Below are positions 18,899 through 28,463 of a DNA stretch of 54,345 nucleotides, one piece after another. Numbering within the stretch: the first letter of the stretch is position 1; the number at the start of each line of letters is the position of its first letter. This DNA is from a bacterium (lineage in GTDB: Bacteria; Patescibacteriota; Microgenomatia; Daviesbacterales; UBA10151), in contig JAJYNW010000003.1 of assembly GCA_021786105.1 (NCBI GenBank), positions 1 to 54,345 on the forward strand, in the 5' to 3' direction. Both the position numbers and the translations under genes were made by a program. Under the pieces are notes generated by a model, which ran no database searches, was not told where the DNA came from, and saw only the letters and a program-made list of their open reading frames with translations.

Positions 18899-21072
18899 TA
18901 AATTTTAGCCCTCTTTAATAATAATGAATTGCTGACTACTGATATTGAACTCATCGCCATGGCGGCTGAGGCAAAAATCGGACTTAGCAACAGGTGAAAA
19001 AACGGATATAACACTCCCATAGCCACCGGAATCAGAATAATATTATAACCGAATGCCCAGAAAAGGTTAAGTCTGATGGTTCTCATAGTCTTTTTTGATA
19101 AATTAATGGCCGAAGCAACTGAGCGCAAATCTTTATTTATCAAGGTAATTCCTGCCGCCTCAATGGCCACATCCGTTCCCGTTCCCATGGCAATTCCAAT
19201 ATTGGCAGCTGCTAAAGCCGGTGCATCGTTAATGCCATCCCCCACCATCGCTACCACTTTACCCTCAGCTTGGATTTTCCTCACTTCAGCCTCTTTTTGA
19301 TCTGGTAGGACTTCCGCTAATACCCTCTTGATGCCAACTTGTTTAGCAATGGCATTGGCTGTCCTTTGGTTGTCTCCGGTAATCAGCACCACCTCGATCC
19401 CCATTTCTTGTAAGCTTTTTACACCTTCTTTGGCTGAATCTTTTAAGGTATCTGCTACGGCAATCAAACCCTTAAATTTACCCTCTACACCTAACATCAT
19501 GACCGTTTTTCCTTCATTCTCCAAACTTTCAATTTCCTTCTCATTAATTTTAATTTTTTCTTTTGCCATCGATCTCCGGTTTCCCAAAACCACCCGCTTT
19601 CCACCAACCACCCCTTCCACCCCATGTCCGGGAATGGCCTTAAATTTGGTAACTTCCAAAAACTTAATCTTTTCCTCTTCCCCTTTTTTCACAATTGCCT
19701 CAGCCAGTGAATGTTCCGAACCTTTTTCTAAAGAAGCGGCCATCTGCAGTATATTCCCCGTCACGTCAGTTACTTCCGGTTTACCATAAGTTAAAGTCCC
19801 GGTTTTATCAAAAATTATGGCATTAACTTTGTGAGCAGTTTCCAAGCTCTCCGCATCTTTGATCAAAATCCCGCGTTCTGCCCCCAAACCCGTACCCACT
19901 ATAACAGCCGTAGGTGTTGCTAACCCCATCGCGCAAGGACAGGCAATAATCAAAACTGCCACCATATTTAACATGGCAAACAAAAAGGTAGGGGAGGGGC
20001 CAAACACATACCAGATCACAAAGGTTAAAATGGCCAGCATGATCACCACCGGCACAAAATAGGAAGAAATCAAATCTGCCAGCCTTTGGATTGGCGCTTT
20101 AGAACTTTGCGCCTCTTCCACCAGCTTGATAATTTGGGACAATAAAGTATCTCTGCCAACTTTAGTAGCTTTAAAAGTAAAAGTCCCGGTTTTATTAATG
20201 GTGGCTCCCACCACCATATCGCCTTTGACTTTATCAACCGGAATACTCTCGCCAGTTACCATTGATTCGTCAATACTCGACTCCCCTTCCAGAATTTTTC
20301 CATCAACCGGGATTTTCTCACCCGGCCTCACCCTGATCACATCACCTACCACTACCTCTAAAATCGGAATATCAACTTCTTTACCATTCCTAACCACCCG
20401 TGCAGTTTTGGCCTGCAAACCAATCAAGCGCTTAATAGCCTCAGACGTACCAGCCTTGGCCCTAGCTTCAAAGTAACGGCCCAATAAAATCAACCCAATA
20501 ATCACCGTGGACACATCAAAATATGGCATCGGTTCAATACCCACACTTTGCACCACACCTGGAAACAAGGTCACAAAAACAGAATAGGCAAAGGCCACGC
20601 TGGTACCTATCGCCACTAAAGTATCCATATTGGCAGTCCGGTGCCTTAAAGCAGGTATTGTAGCCCGATAAAACTCCAAACCCACCCAAAATTGCACCGG
20701 CATGGCCAAAACCATTTGCATCCAGGCCGGTAATCCTAAAAATGCCCCGGCTATCACGGTTGTACCTAACAATAAACTAAAAATAACTTTATTCCGCAAT
20801 TTATTAAGTTCTTTTTGTTTTTCCGCCTTTTGCTGGTCTTCGTCTTTTACCACCTCTTCCAACTCTGCTTTATAACCCACATTAGCTACAGCTGAGGCTA
20901 AATCCTGGTCAGCTACTTTATCAGAGTCATATTCCACACTGGCCTTTTCCATGGCCAGATTGACTGTGGCAGCGGAAACCCCCTCCACTCGTGACAAGGC
21001 TTTCTCGATTACCCGCACGCAAGACGCACAGTGCATACCCTTAATCGGAAATGTTTTTTTGACCTCTGCCAT
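18898..21072 (-). CDS. copA: Copper-translocating P1B-type ATPase
   Basis: [41 protein letters not shown]. Confidence 0.95.
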   Translation of the reverse strand: MAEVKKTFPIKGMHCASCVRVIEKALSRVEGVSAATVNLAMEKASVEYDSDKVADQDLASAVANVGYKAELEEVVKDEDQQKAEKQKELNKLRNKVIFSLLLGTTVIAGAFLGLPAWMQMVLAMPVQFWVGLEFYRATIPALRHRTANMDTLVAIGTSVAFAYSVFVTLFPGVVQSVGIEPMPYFDVSTVIIGLILLGRYFEARAKAGTSEAIKRLIGLQAKTARVVRNGKEVDIPILEVVVGDVIRVRPGEKIPVDGKILEGESSIDESMVTGESIPVDKVKGDMVVGATINKTGTFTFKATKVGRDTLLSQIIKLVEEAQSSKAPIQRLADLISSYFVPVVIMLAILTFVIWYVFGPSPTFLFAMLNMVAVLIIACPCAMGLATPTAVIVGTGLGAERGILIKDAESLETAHKVNAIIFDKTGTLTYGKPEVTDVTGNILQMAASLEKGSEHSLAEAIVKKGEEEKIKFLEVTKFKAIPGHGVEGVVGGKRVVLGNRRSMAKEKIKINEKEIESLENEGKTVMMLGVEGKFKGLIAVADTLKDSAKEGVKSLQEMGIEVVLITGDNQRTANAIAKQVGIKRVLAEVLPDQKEAEVRKIQAEGKVVAMVGDGINDAPALAAANIGIAMGTGTDVAIEAAGITLINKDLRSVASAINLSKKTMRTIRLNLFWAFGYNIILIPVAMGVLYPFFHLLLSPIFASAAMAMSSISVVSNSLLLKRAKI

Positions 21073-21073
21073 A

Positions 21074-21433
21074 TTACTTAACCACAATCTTTCCGTGGTA
21101 CATGTTCATACCACAAGCATAACCATATTCCCCGGCCTTTTCCGGAGTGATTTCTACACTTACTTTTTTATTTAAAGGCAATTGTTTTTTAATTTTGAAA
21201 TCCGGCAAAACCACTTCTGACAAACAATCAGTCGGATCTGTCCGGATAAAATTAATTTTGGTAGTTTTTCCCCTGGGTACTAAAATCACTTCCGGCGAAT
21301 ATCCCCCGGAAACAGTAATATCTACTTCATTCTTTACAGCTACTTCTTTTTCGTTCTTTCTAAGAAAGAACCAATAAGTAAAAATTATTCCCAAAAAACC
21401 AGTAATTATTACGATAATTTTATCTGTTCCCAT
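21074..21433 (-). CDS. Cupredoxin-like domain protein, membrane-anchored
   Basis: N-terminal [20 protein letters not shown]...[16 protein letters not shown]. Confidence 0.8.
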   Translation of the reverse strand: MGTDKIIVIITGFLGIIFTYWFFLRKNEKEVAVKNEVDITVSGGYSPEVILVPRGKTTKINFIRTDPTDCLSEVVLPDFKIKKQLPLNKKVSVEITPEKAGEYGYACGMNMYHGKIVVK

Positions 21434-21434
21434 A

Positions 21435-21707
21435 TTACTTGCTTTTTTTGAAAACATTCATAATTTCTTGTATTGATTCATTAGCTTCGCCGTTTTTAAT
21501 GTGGTCTACCACGCAAGTCTGGAGATGGTTTTCCAAAACTACCCCATCAGCCTCCTTTAAAGCTTGCTGAACAGCTTGGGATTGATGAATTACATCAATA
21601 CAATAATGTCCAGATTCAACCATTTGGATAACTTTTTGTAAGTGCCCTTTGGCAATTTTTAATCTATGTAAAATTCGCTCCTGGGTATCTTTTGGCCTGT
21701 ATGTCAT
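21435..21707 (-). CDS. csoR: CsoR/DUF156-family copper-sensing repressor
   Basis: RLKIAKGHLQKVIQMVESGHYCIDV...NHLQTCV with C-x24-H-x3-C spacing; start reassigned to MTYRPKD. Confidence 0.92.
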   Translation of the reverse strand: MTYRPKDTQERILHRLKIAKGHLQKVIQMVESGHYCIDVIHQSQAVQQALKEADGVVLENHLQTCVVDHIKNGEANESIQEIMNVFKKSK

Positions 21708-21728
21708 ATATCCCCCTATGGGGGATAT
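21708..21728. promoter_or_regulatory. CsoR operator ATATCCCCC-TAT-GGGGGATAT
   Basis: Perfect 9-bp arms; adjoins the csoR start and overlaps -10 TATGAT (21727-21732), with TTGACA at 21751-21756 on minus. Confidence 0.85.
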
Positions 21729-21796
21729 CATAATTCAAATAGGAAAGTAATGTCAATATCGCAAGACAATTTAATTTATGTATATAATGGAAATAG

Positions 21797-22801
21797 ATGA
21801 AAATTGCCTTTTTTGAGATTAACGAACAAGAGAAAAAAGACTACTTCTCTCAAAATCTAACCGGGCATGAAGTGGGATTTTTCGAACAAGCTTTAGGTGA
21901 AAATTTTGTTCCGAATCATACCGATTTTGAAGTCATTTCCATCTTTGTAGGATCAAAAATAAACCAAACAGTTATTGACGCTTTCCCCAATTTAAAAGCC
22001 ATTGTTGTTCGGGCTACCGGTTTTGACAATGTGGACTTGGCATATACCAAGTCTAAAAACATCCTGGTTTGCAATGTCCCGGCTTACGGCTCTAACACCG
22101 TAGCTGAATTTACCTTCGGTCTGATTTTATCTCTATCCCGGAAAATCCCCCAAGCTTCCTACAGACTTAAAGTCAGCGAAGAATTCTCTTTTGAAGGTCT
22201 GCGCGGCTTTGATTTAAACGGCAAAACTTTGGGCGTGATTGGGACCGGAAAAATCGGCAGCAATGTCATCAAAATTGCCAAAGGCTTTAATATGGCAGTC
22301 TTAGCCTATGACCCTCACCAAAATGAAGAACTTACCAAAACCTTAAGTTTTAATTATGTCACCCTAGAAGAGTTATTAAAAAATTCTGATATTGTTACCA
22401 TCCACGTCCCTTTAATGGAGCAAACTCATCACCTTATTAATAAAGACAATCTTCCCTTAATGAAAAAAGGCAGTTTGTTAATAAATACCTCAAGAGGTGG
22501 AATTGTCGATACTGATGCTTTATCCAAAGCTTTAATGCAAGAACAATTGGGCGGAGCAGCTTTGGATGTTTTGGAAGAAGAAGGTGACTTAAAGGAAGAA
22601 ATTGAGCTTTTAGTTGCGGACAAGATTCCACTGGAAGATTATAAAAAGGTTATTGAAGATCATGTTTTAATTCATTTGCCTAATGTGATTATCACCCCTC
22701 ACATGGCTTTTTATACCAAAGAGGCGGAATTTTCCATCATGGAAACAACTGTTAAAAACATCAAATCTGCTTTAGCCGACACACCGGAAAATGTAGTTTA
22801 A
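21797..22801 (+). CDS. D-isomer-specific 2-hydroxyacid dehydrogenase (D-lactate dehydrogenase-like)
   Basis: GVIGTGKIGSNVIKIAKGFNM, SRGGIVDTDAL. Confidence 0.9.
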   Translation: MKIAFFEINEQEKKDYFSQNLTGHEVGFFEQALGENFVPNHTDFEVISIFVGSKINQTVIDAFPNLKAIVVRATGFDNVDLAYTKSKNILVCNVPAYGSNTVAEFTFGLILSLSRKIPQASYRLKVSEEFSFEGLRGFDLNGKTLGVIGTGKIGSNVIKIAKGFNMAVLAYDPHQNEELTKTLSFNYVTLEELLKNSDIVTIHVPLMEQTHHLINKDNLPLMKKGSLLINTSRGGIVDTDALSKALMQEQLGGAALDVLEEEGDLKEEIELLVADKIPLEDYKKVIEDHVLIHLPNVIITPHMAFYTKEAEFSIMETTVKNIKSALADTPENVV

Positions 22802-23449
22802 TTACTTTTTAAGCTCTTGCGCCACAGCCGTGTTTAAATCGTCAAATGACTGTAGAACAACTTTATGGCCATTAACATAAAAAGTTGGTGTGGAATTTAC
22901 TCCCAAACTTTGACCATCAGCCACATCACTATCAATCTTTGATTTAACTGGATTTCCTGCCATATCTTGTTTAAGCTTATTCTCATCCAAACCTACTTGT
23001 TTACTCAAATCCATAAAGAAATTATTTACATCAGTAAGACCTGACCATTCTGCTTGAGTTTCAAAAAGCTTGTCGTGTATTTCCCAAAACTTGCCTTGCT
23101 GCCCGGCTGCTTCAGCCAAAATTGCCGCCTCTCTACCGTGGGTATGCTGGGGAAGCGGAAAATGACGATAAATTAGCTGCACTTGATCCGGATAATCAGC
23201 TCGCAGTTTTTTTACTATTGGCTCAGCAGCCAAACAAGCAGGGCACTGCAAATCGGAAAATTCTACCACTTTGACCTTGGCGCTATCACTACCTATCTTT
23301 TCCCCTCTAGAATAATCGATTTGCGCAACAGATGCCTCTTCAGTTGATTTAACATTACTCAATCCTTTGCTCAAAAAAAATACACCACCGCCCAAAAGAA
23401 CTACCGTAAGAATTAATATTACTCCTAATATCTTAGTTTCCGTTGTCAT
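22802..23449 (-). CDS. DsbA-like thiol:disulfide oxidoreductase
   Basis: Signal anchor, FSDLQCPACLAAEP (CPAC), GVNSTPTFYVNGHKV. Confidence 0.93.
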   Translation of the reverse strand: MTTETKILGVILILTVVLLGGGVFFLSKGLSNVKSTEEASVAQIDYSRGEKIGSDSAKVKVVEFSDLQCPACLAAEPIVKKLRADYPDQVQLIYRHFPLPQHTHGREAAILAEAAGQQGKFWEIHDKLFETQAEWSGLTDVNNFFMDLSKQVGLDENKLKQDMAGNPVKSKIDSDVADGQSLGVNSTPTFYVNGHKVVLQSFDDLNTAVAQELKK

Positions 23450-23870
23450 AATCTTCTTTGCGGGCTGAAACTACAGCCAGCAAAATTATAACCGATATTA
23501 TAAACGATAATACACACCAAAAGCAAAAAGCCTTGATCACAAACGCTTCAAGAAAGGTTAAATATACACCAAAAGCAACTGCCGCCACCGCACCTAGTAA
23601 CTGCAATTTCTTGATTATTTTTTGAACTGACTTTTGAGAATGCACTACCGAAAGCACAGCCATTCCCAAATAAAAAGCTATTCCTAAGATAGGTACAGGG
23701 ATTCCCAGGATGTGAGAGTAGACACTGGACCGGACAGTATCGCAACCGCCGCCAATCGGACAAACAATCGGCCCGGTTATGGTGTACTCATATAATAAGA
23801 AAGAAGATACAAAGAGTCCTAGCAAGCTGAAAATAAAAATTAACCGGTTAGATAGGTTAGATGAAATCAT
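23433..23870 (-). CDS. Vitamin K epoxide reductase (VKOR) family protein
   Basis: CPIGGGCDTVRSSVYSHILGIPVPILGIAFYLGM, CFWCVLS. Confidence 0.93.
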   Translation of the reverse strand: MISSNLSNRLIFIFSLLGLFVSSFLLYEYTITGPIVCPIGGGCDTVRSSVYSHILGIPVPILGIAFYLGMAVLSVVHSQKSVQKIIKKLQLLGAVAAVAFGVYLTFLEAFVIKAFCFWCVLSFIISVIILLAVVSARKEDYDNGN

Positions 23871-24877
23871 TTCTCCTTCATGCTTATTACATGAGTGATA
23901 GCTTTAATAATCGCTTCTTTGGTTAATCCAAACTTAACCAGCAGTTCATTCGGTTCGCCTGATTCGCCAAACTGATCCTCCACACCAATAATTTTTAACG
24001 GCACCGGGAAATTCTGAGACAAAATTTCTGCCACTGCTCCTCCCAAACCGCCAATTACCTGATGTTCTTCTACTGTCACAATCACCCCACACTCCTCTGC
24101 CGCTTTTAGAATAGTTTGCTTATCTAAAGGTTTAATAGTGTGACAATTTATTACTCGAACAGATATTTTGTGCAATTCCATCTCTTTAGCTGCCTGCAAG
24201 GCTTTATGAACCATCTGACCGGTAGCAATAACCGCTACATCGCTACCCTCATAAAATACTTCTGCCTTACCGATTTCAAAAGGAGTTTGATCGGTGGTAA
24301 TCACCGGAACCTTATCTCTGGATAGCCTTAAATAACAGGGTTTAGGGGATTTAGCTATGGCCAGAGTGGCCTTCCTGGCTTCAATTGAATCAGTCGGGGA
24401 GACAACTATCATATTTGGTAAACTGCGCATTAAAGCAAGATCTTCTAAAGCCTGATGCGTTGCGCCGTCCGGCCCGACCGACAAACCGGCATGAGAACCA
24501 ATCACTTTAACCGGCGCATCATTATAGCAGGCAGTAGTTCTGATCTGTTCCCAATTTCTGCCCGGAGAAAAAGTGGCATAAGAGGAAATAAAAGGAATTT
24601 TTCCAGCCAAAGCCATACCGGCGGCTACAGTTGCCAAGTTCTGCTCTGCCACCCCCACCTCCACATACCTTTGGGGGAATTTTTCAGCAAAAGCCAAAGT
24701 TCGGGTGGATTCCAAAAGATCCGCACAAAGCGCCACCACCTGTTCATTTTCCTCCCCTGCCAACACTAAACCTTCTCCATATCCATCTCGAGAAGGAAAC
24801 TTCTCAATATCCGGATCAAAAAGTCTTGGATTCAGATAAGCTTGTTTGTTTAACATAATCTTTTTAGGTTTACCCAA
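23867..24877 (-). CDS. Transketolase, C-terminal subunit
   Basis: VEVGVAEQNLATVAAGMALAGKIPF, VEEHQVIGGLG. Confidence 0.93.
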   Translation of the reverse strand: MGKPKKIMLNKQAYLNPRLFDPDIEKFPSRDGYGEGLVLAGEENEQVVALCADLLESTRTLAFAEKFPQRYVEVGVAEQNLATVAAGMALAGKIPFISSYATFSPGRNWEQIRTTACYNDAPVKVIGSHAGLSVGPDGATHQALEDLALMRSLPNMIVVSPTDSIEARKATLAIAKSPKPCYLRLSRDKVPVITTDQTPFEIGKAEVFYEGSDVAVIATGQMVHKALQAAKEMELHKISVRVINCHTIKPLDKQTILKAAEECGVIVTVEEHQVIGGLGGAVAEILSQNFPVPLKIIGVEDQFGESGEPNELLVKFGLTKEAIIKAITHVISMKEK

Positions 24878-25772
24878 TTTCCGATAATTCCTTTACTCCA
24901 CCTGCAGAACCTAAAACACTCCCTGCTTCCCGGCTACTTTTATCTAAAGTCCTAAGCTCTGCTAAAGCTAGTTCCGCCTCTTCTTTATTAGGCGGTTTAC
25001 CGTGCCATTCAGGTTTGTTTTCCATAAAACTAACCCCTTTCCCGGGAGTAGTATGAGCCAGAATTAATGTAGGCTTTTCAAGAATCGCTTTCGCCTCATC
25101 AAAAGCCGCAATAATTTCTGAGATATTGTGTCCATCAACTTCTATCACATGCCAACCAAAAGCTTCATACTTGGCTTTTAAATCATTCAAAGGCATCACG
25201 TCTTCCGTAAACCCGTCAATTTGAATATTATTCCGGTCCAATAAAGCCGTTAAATTATGCAGTTTATACTTGCCTGCCAGCATTGCTCCTTCCCAGGTAT
25301 TACCCTCATCCTGCTCTCCGTCTGACATCAGACAAATTACCCTCCACTTAGCATTATCTATCCTTCCTGCTAAAGCCAAACCCGTAGCTTGCGACAAGCC
25401 GGATCCCAAAGGACCCGAGGTCGTTTCCACACCAGGCAAAGCACCCCTATGCGGATGGCCTTGTAGCCTGCTGCCTAATTTCCGAAGAGTTAACAGTTCC
25501 GAAACCGAAAAATACCCCGACTCTGCCATAGCTGCATAACGCACCGGACAAATATGACCATGAGACAAAATTAACCTGTCCCGCTCGCTCCAGTCCGGCT
25601 TTGCCGGATTGTGGTTTAAAATATGGAAGTAAAGCGCGGCAAAAACATCTGCCATGCCTAAAGCGCCGGCAGAATGGCCTGATTTTGCCTCCAAAAGCAT
25701 TTTGATGATATCCTGACGGATTAAATTGGCTTTTTCTTCCAATTTTTGAATGTCGTTGGCGCTTAAAGACAT
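24870..25772 (-). CDS. Transketolase, N-terminal subunit
   Basis: SGHSAGALGMADV, MSDGEQDEGNTWEGAMLAG, DRNNIQIDG. Confidence 0.94.
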   Translation of the reverse strand: MSLSANDIQKLEEKANLIRQDIIKMLLEAKSGHSAGALGMADVFAALYFHILNHNPAKPDWSERDRLILSHGHICPVRYAAMAESGYFSVSELLTLRKLGSRLQGHPHRGALPGVETTSGPLGSGLSQATGLALAGRIDNAKWRVICLMSDGEQDEGNTWEGAMLAGKYKLHNLTALLDRNNIQIDGFTEDVMPLNDLKAKYEAFGWHVIEVDGHNISEIIAAFDEAKAILEKPTLILAHTTPGKGVSFMENKPEWHGKPPNKEEAELALAELRTLDKSSREAGSVLGSAGGVKELSEIG

Positions 25773-25775
25773 ATG

Positions 25776-26405
25776 CTATATAGTAAAACTGCTTTCCTGT
25801 GCTTGGGCCTGTTGGAGCTGGCCTACTTTATACTCTTGGGCAAAGCTGGAAATTGCCTCCAGCACCTCATCCGGCGAATCAACAATTTTGTAAACTTTCA
25901 GTTCTTGCGGTCTTAACAGCATGTTAGCCTTAAAAGCACCAATGATATTTTCCCAAAACTTTCCATAAAGAATTAGCGGCTTATGGTGGCCAAAGTAAAG
26001 TTTAGCCAGTCCCCAGGCCATCCCGAATTCTGAAATAGTCCCCGAACCTCCGTTAAAAACAATATAAACCTGTCCTGTTTTTATCAGAGCCAGCGTTCTC
26101 TCGACATAATTAGTAGTCCTGATTTCCTCATCAAATAAATTTTTGGGGTCTCTTCCCTCAAAATTTGGGATATCTTCAGAATACAAAGTCACCCCAATCA
26201 CCTTACCGCCACCTTCTTTAGCTCCGATTGTAGCAGCCCTCATTACTCCCGGCCCTCCTCCGTCCACTACCGTATAACCTGCTTCTGCTAGTTTCCTACT
26301 CACCTCTCTTACGGACTTAAACAATTCCCCGTTTTCCGAGGCATCGGCATAACCAAAAACTGCCACATTTTGAATAGTTGATACTTTTTTTGCTTTAGGA
26401 TCCAT
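25776..26405 (-). CDS. LOG-family/TIGR00730-like Rossmann nucleotide-binding protein
   Basis: GGGPGVMRAATIGAKEGGGKVIGV, GGSGTISEF. Confidence 0.85.
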   Translation of the reverse strand: MDPKAKKVSTIQNVAVFGYADASENGELFKSVREVSRKLAEAGYTVVDGGGPGVMRAATIGAKEGGGKVIGVTLYSEDIPNFEGRDPKNLFDEEIRTTNYVERTLALIKTGQVYIVFNGGSGTISEFGMAWGLAKLYFGHHKPLILYGKFWENIIGAFKANMLLRPQELKVYKIVDSPDEVLEAISSFAQEYKVGQLQQAQAQESSFTI

Positions 26406-26421
26406 TTAAAACCTTCCTGTA

Positions 26422-27108
26422 TTATATTCCGATTTCGTCAGCAAAATGACCTTGATCTGCTGAAATACCCGAATGACATTTCAACCAAAGTTTTTCCAAG
26501 TTTTCCTCAACATCTCCCTTCAAAAGGAATGAACCGACAATTACGTAATCCACCCCGGCATCAACAAGTTGTTTAATATTTGCGTCCCTAACTGCACCGT
26601 CTACTCCAACCCTCACCGGCCACTTTCTTGATTTAGAATCCTTAATTTTATCTAAGATTCCGTCAATAAATGGTTGACCCTGAAAACCCGGAACAACAGA
26701 CATCAATAGCACCGAATCTATTTTAGACACAAATGGCTCTAATTTTTCAAGTGGAGTTTCATAATTTACTACTAAACCAACTTCCAACCCCTTTGTTTTA
26801 CCGCAATCTATAGAATCGCTAACACCATCAGCTTCCAGATGGAGAAAAACACGCTTAAAATCTGCTTTTACCAGCTCGTCTATCCATTCTTTAGGGTATT
26901 GCACCATCAAATGAGCCTCTTTTTTAAAAGGGATTTCAAATTTAGAAGTCACCAACGGTCTAATCCCGTGATTTGGAACAAATTTATTGTCCATGAAGTC
27001 AAGATGTACCCAACCGCCTTGAAGAGCTTCCACTGCAGCAAATCTTGCTATGTCTTTTTGATACTGTTCTTCAGAGGTTGCCAAAACTGTCGGAATAATT
27101 TGGACCAT
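26422..27108 (-). CDS. rpe: Ribulose-phosphate 3-epimerase family
   Basis: VHLDFMDNKFVPN, MSVVPGFQGQPFI, VGVDGAVRDANI. Confidence 0.88.
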   Translation of the reverse strand: MVQIIPTVLATSEEQYQKDIARFAAVEALQGGWVHLDFMDNKFVPNHGIRPLVTSKFEIPFKKEAHLMVQYPKEWIDELVKADFKRVFLHLEADGVSDSIDCGKTKGLEVGLVVNYETPLEKLEPFVSKIDSVLLMSVVPGFQGQPFIDGILDKIKDSKSRKWPVRVGVDGAVRDANIKQLVDAGVDYVIVGSFLLKGDVEENLEKLWLKCHSGISADQGHFADEIGI

Positions 27109-27611
27109 TATATTTCTTCTTCAAGCTTTTTAATTTTCTCAATTCTTCTCACATGCCGCTCTTCTTTGGTAAACGGAGCTTCCAGCCAGAATTTAATCGC
27201 TTTTAAAGCATCTTCATCTGTTAAAAACCTGACTCCCAAAGACAGCATATTTGCATCATTATGCTCCCGGGTAAGCCTCAACATTTCATAAGGATCAACA
27301 CTCGTTCTTCCGGTGATATCAGCAGCCCGGACCGGTGCGACTGCCGCATAAAACAAAGCACAGCGTATGCCTTTAAATTTATTTGCCACCATCATCTCGG
27401 CCTGCCCTGAACCGCCAAAGATAATTCCTCTACTATCAGGGTTTTTAGATACGGCTTCTGCTGCCTTGGAAATAAAATCAGGATAATCGTCGTATTTATC
27501 AAAAGTATAGGCACCACAATCCTCTACCTCATAACCCTCTTTTCCCAAAAACTCTTTTACCTTATTCTTAAGTTCAAACCCAGTGTGATCCGTGGCCAGA
27601 TATACTTTCAT
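27108..27611 (-). CDS. rpiB: Ribose-5-phosphate isomerase B (RpiB/LacAB family)
   Basis: ATDHTGFELKNKVKEFL, IIFGGSGQAEMMVANK, REHNDANMLSLG. Confidence 0.92.
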   Translation of the reverse strand: MKVYLATDHTGFELKNKVKEFLGKEGYEVEDCGAYTFDKYDDYPDFISKAAEAVSKNPDSRGIIFGGSGQAEMMVANKFKGIRCALFYAAVAPVRAADITGRTSVDPYEMLRLTREHNDANMLSLGVRFLTDEDALKAIKFWLEAPFTKEERHVRRIEKIKKLEEEI

Positions 27612-27661
27612 AAGCAAGGATACTATATCATAAGTTGTCGCTGACGCGAAGCTAGTTTTTG

Positions 27662-28033
27662 TTACTTATTCCCAATAAGCTGAACAATATTATTATCTAA
27701 ATCAAGGAAAGTAGCGAAATAATAGTCCATCGTAGGTGCTTTAAAAGGAGCAGCAATAAATTCCACGCCTTTATCCTTTAAATATTTATAAGCTTCTTCT
27801 ACCGAATCAACATCCAAATTAAACATGTGTCTGGCCGGATCCTGATTTTTACCCTTAACCTCTGAATGCTGACCTATCCAAAGCTGCGTATCACCTATCT
27901 GGAACAAAGCTCCGGTATCATCCGGGTGATTTAACTCTTTTTTGGGGATCAATCCTAGTTTATCTTTATACCAATCAGCTAAGGCTTTGTAATCTTCTGA
28001 CCAAATTAAAACCGTCGATATTCTTTTAAACAT
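27662..28033 (-). CDS. VOC/glyoxalase-family protein
   Basis: ADWYKDKLGL...FATFLDLDNNIVQLI. Confidence 0.85.
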   Translation of the reverse strand: MFKRISTVLIWSEDYKALADWYKDKLGLIPKKELNHPDDTGALFQIGDTQLWIGQHSEVKGKNQDPARHMFNLDVDSVEEAYKYLKDKGVEFIAAPFKAPTMDYYFATFLDLDNNIVQLIGNK

Positions 28034-28060
28034 TAGAAAATTATATCATCTATGAAATTG

Positions 28061-28091
28061 ACGTTTTTGTGCAGCAAAAAGGCAAGGTTCT
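28061..28091. repeat. Intergenic repeat copy 1 (ACGTTTTTGTGCAGCAAAAAGGCAAGGTTCT)
   Basis: Near-identical to 54140-54171. Confidence 0.75.
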
Positions 28092-28217
28092 ATTATGCAA
28101 GCAGTAAAATATAACTCATACTGCAAGCGTGATAGGTTCTTATATATTTTGTCCTACTTGACCCCTTTTAAATCCTTTGGTACAAATAATATGGTTATCG
28201 AAAGATAGCTTTTCAAG

Positions 28218-28243
28218 AAAACTCGCCTCGCGCGAGTTTTTTT
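28218..28243 (+). terminator. Rho-independent terminator (AAAACTCGC-CTCGC-GCGAGTTTT + T)
   Basis: 9-bp perfect stem, 5-nt loop, T run; no + strand CDS upstream. Confidence 0.85.
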
Positions 28244-28270
28244 GACTCTTTTTTGGTATAATACAAAAGT

Positions 28271-28413
28271 TCTTTCGGGGATTTGTGTAAGTCAAAATCG
28301 GCAGTAAACTCTGCGAGGATCGGAATTCCGATCCAGGAACTGGTGTAAATCCGGTAGCGACCGTTATAACCCTAAGCGTAAGTCAAAGGGTACAGTCGGG
28401 ATAAAAGAAAGGA
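28271..28413 (+). ncRNA. FMN riboswitch (RFN element)
   Basis: TCTTTCGGGG...CGGCAGTAAACTCTGCGAG...GGTGTAAATCCGGTAGCGACCG...ACAGTCGGGAT...GAAAGGA; upstream of the rib operon. Confidence 0.93.
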
Positions 28414-28441
28414 TGCTACACCAATTTGGTGCTTATTTTAT

Positions 28442-28462
28442 ATCCCCGAAAGGGGATTTTTT
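28442..28462 (+). terminator. Riboswitch expression platform terminator ATCCCC-GAAA-GGGGAT-TTTTT
   Basis: GAAA tetraloop hairpin plus T tract directly before the ribE ATG (28464); 5' arm complementary to 28272-28282. Confidence 0.85.
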
Positions 28463-28463
28463 A

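Noticed and set aside
21708-21731. N-terminal extension MISPIGGY of CsoR
   Set aside because: Encoded by the operator palindrome; the MTYRPKD start fits the family better.
28413-28463. N-terminal extension MLHQFGAYFISPKGDFL of riboflavin synthase
   Set aside because: Lies across the riboswitch antiterminator/terminator; MFTGII is the conserved N-terminus.
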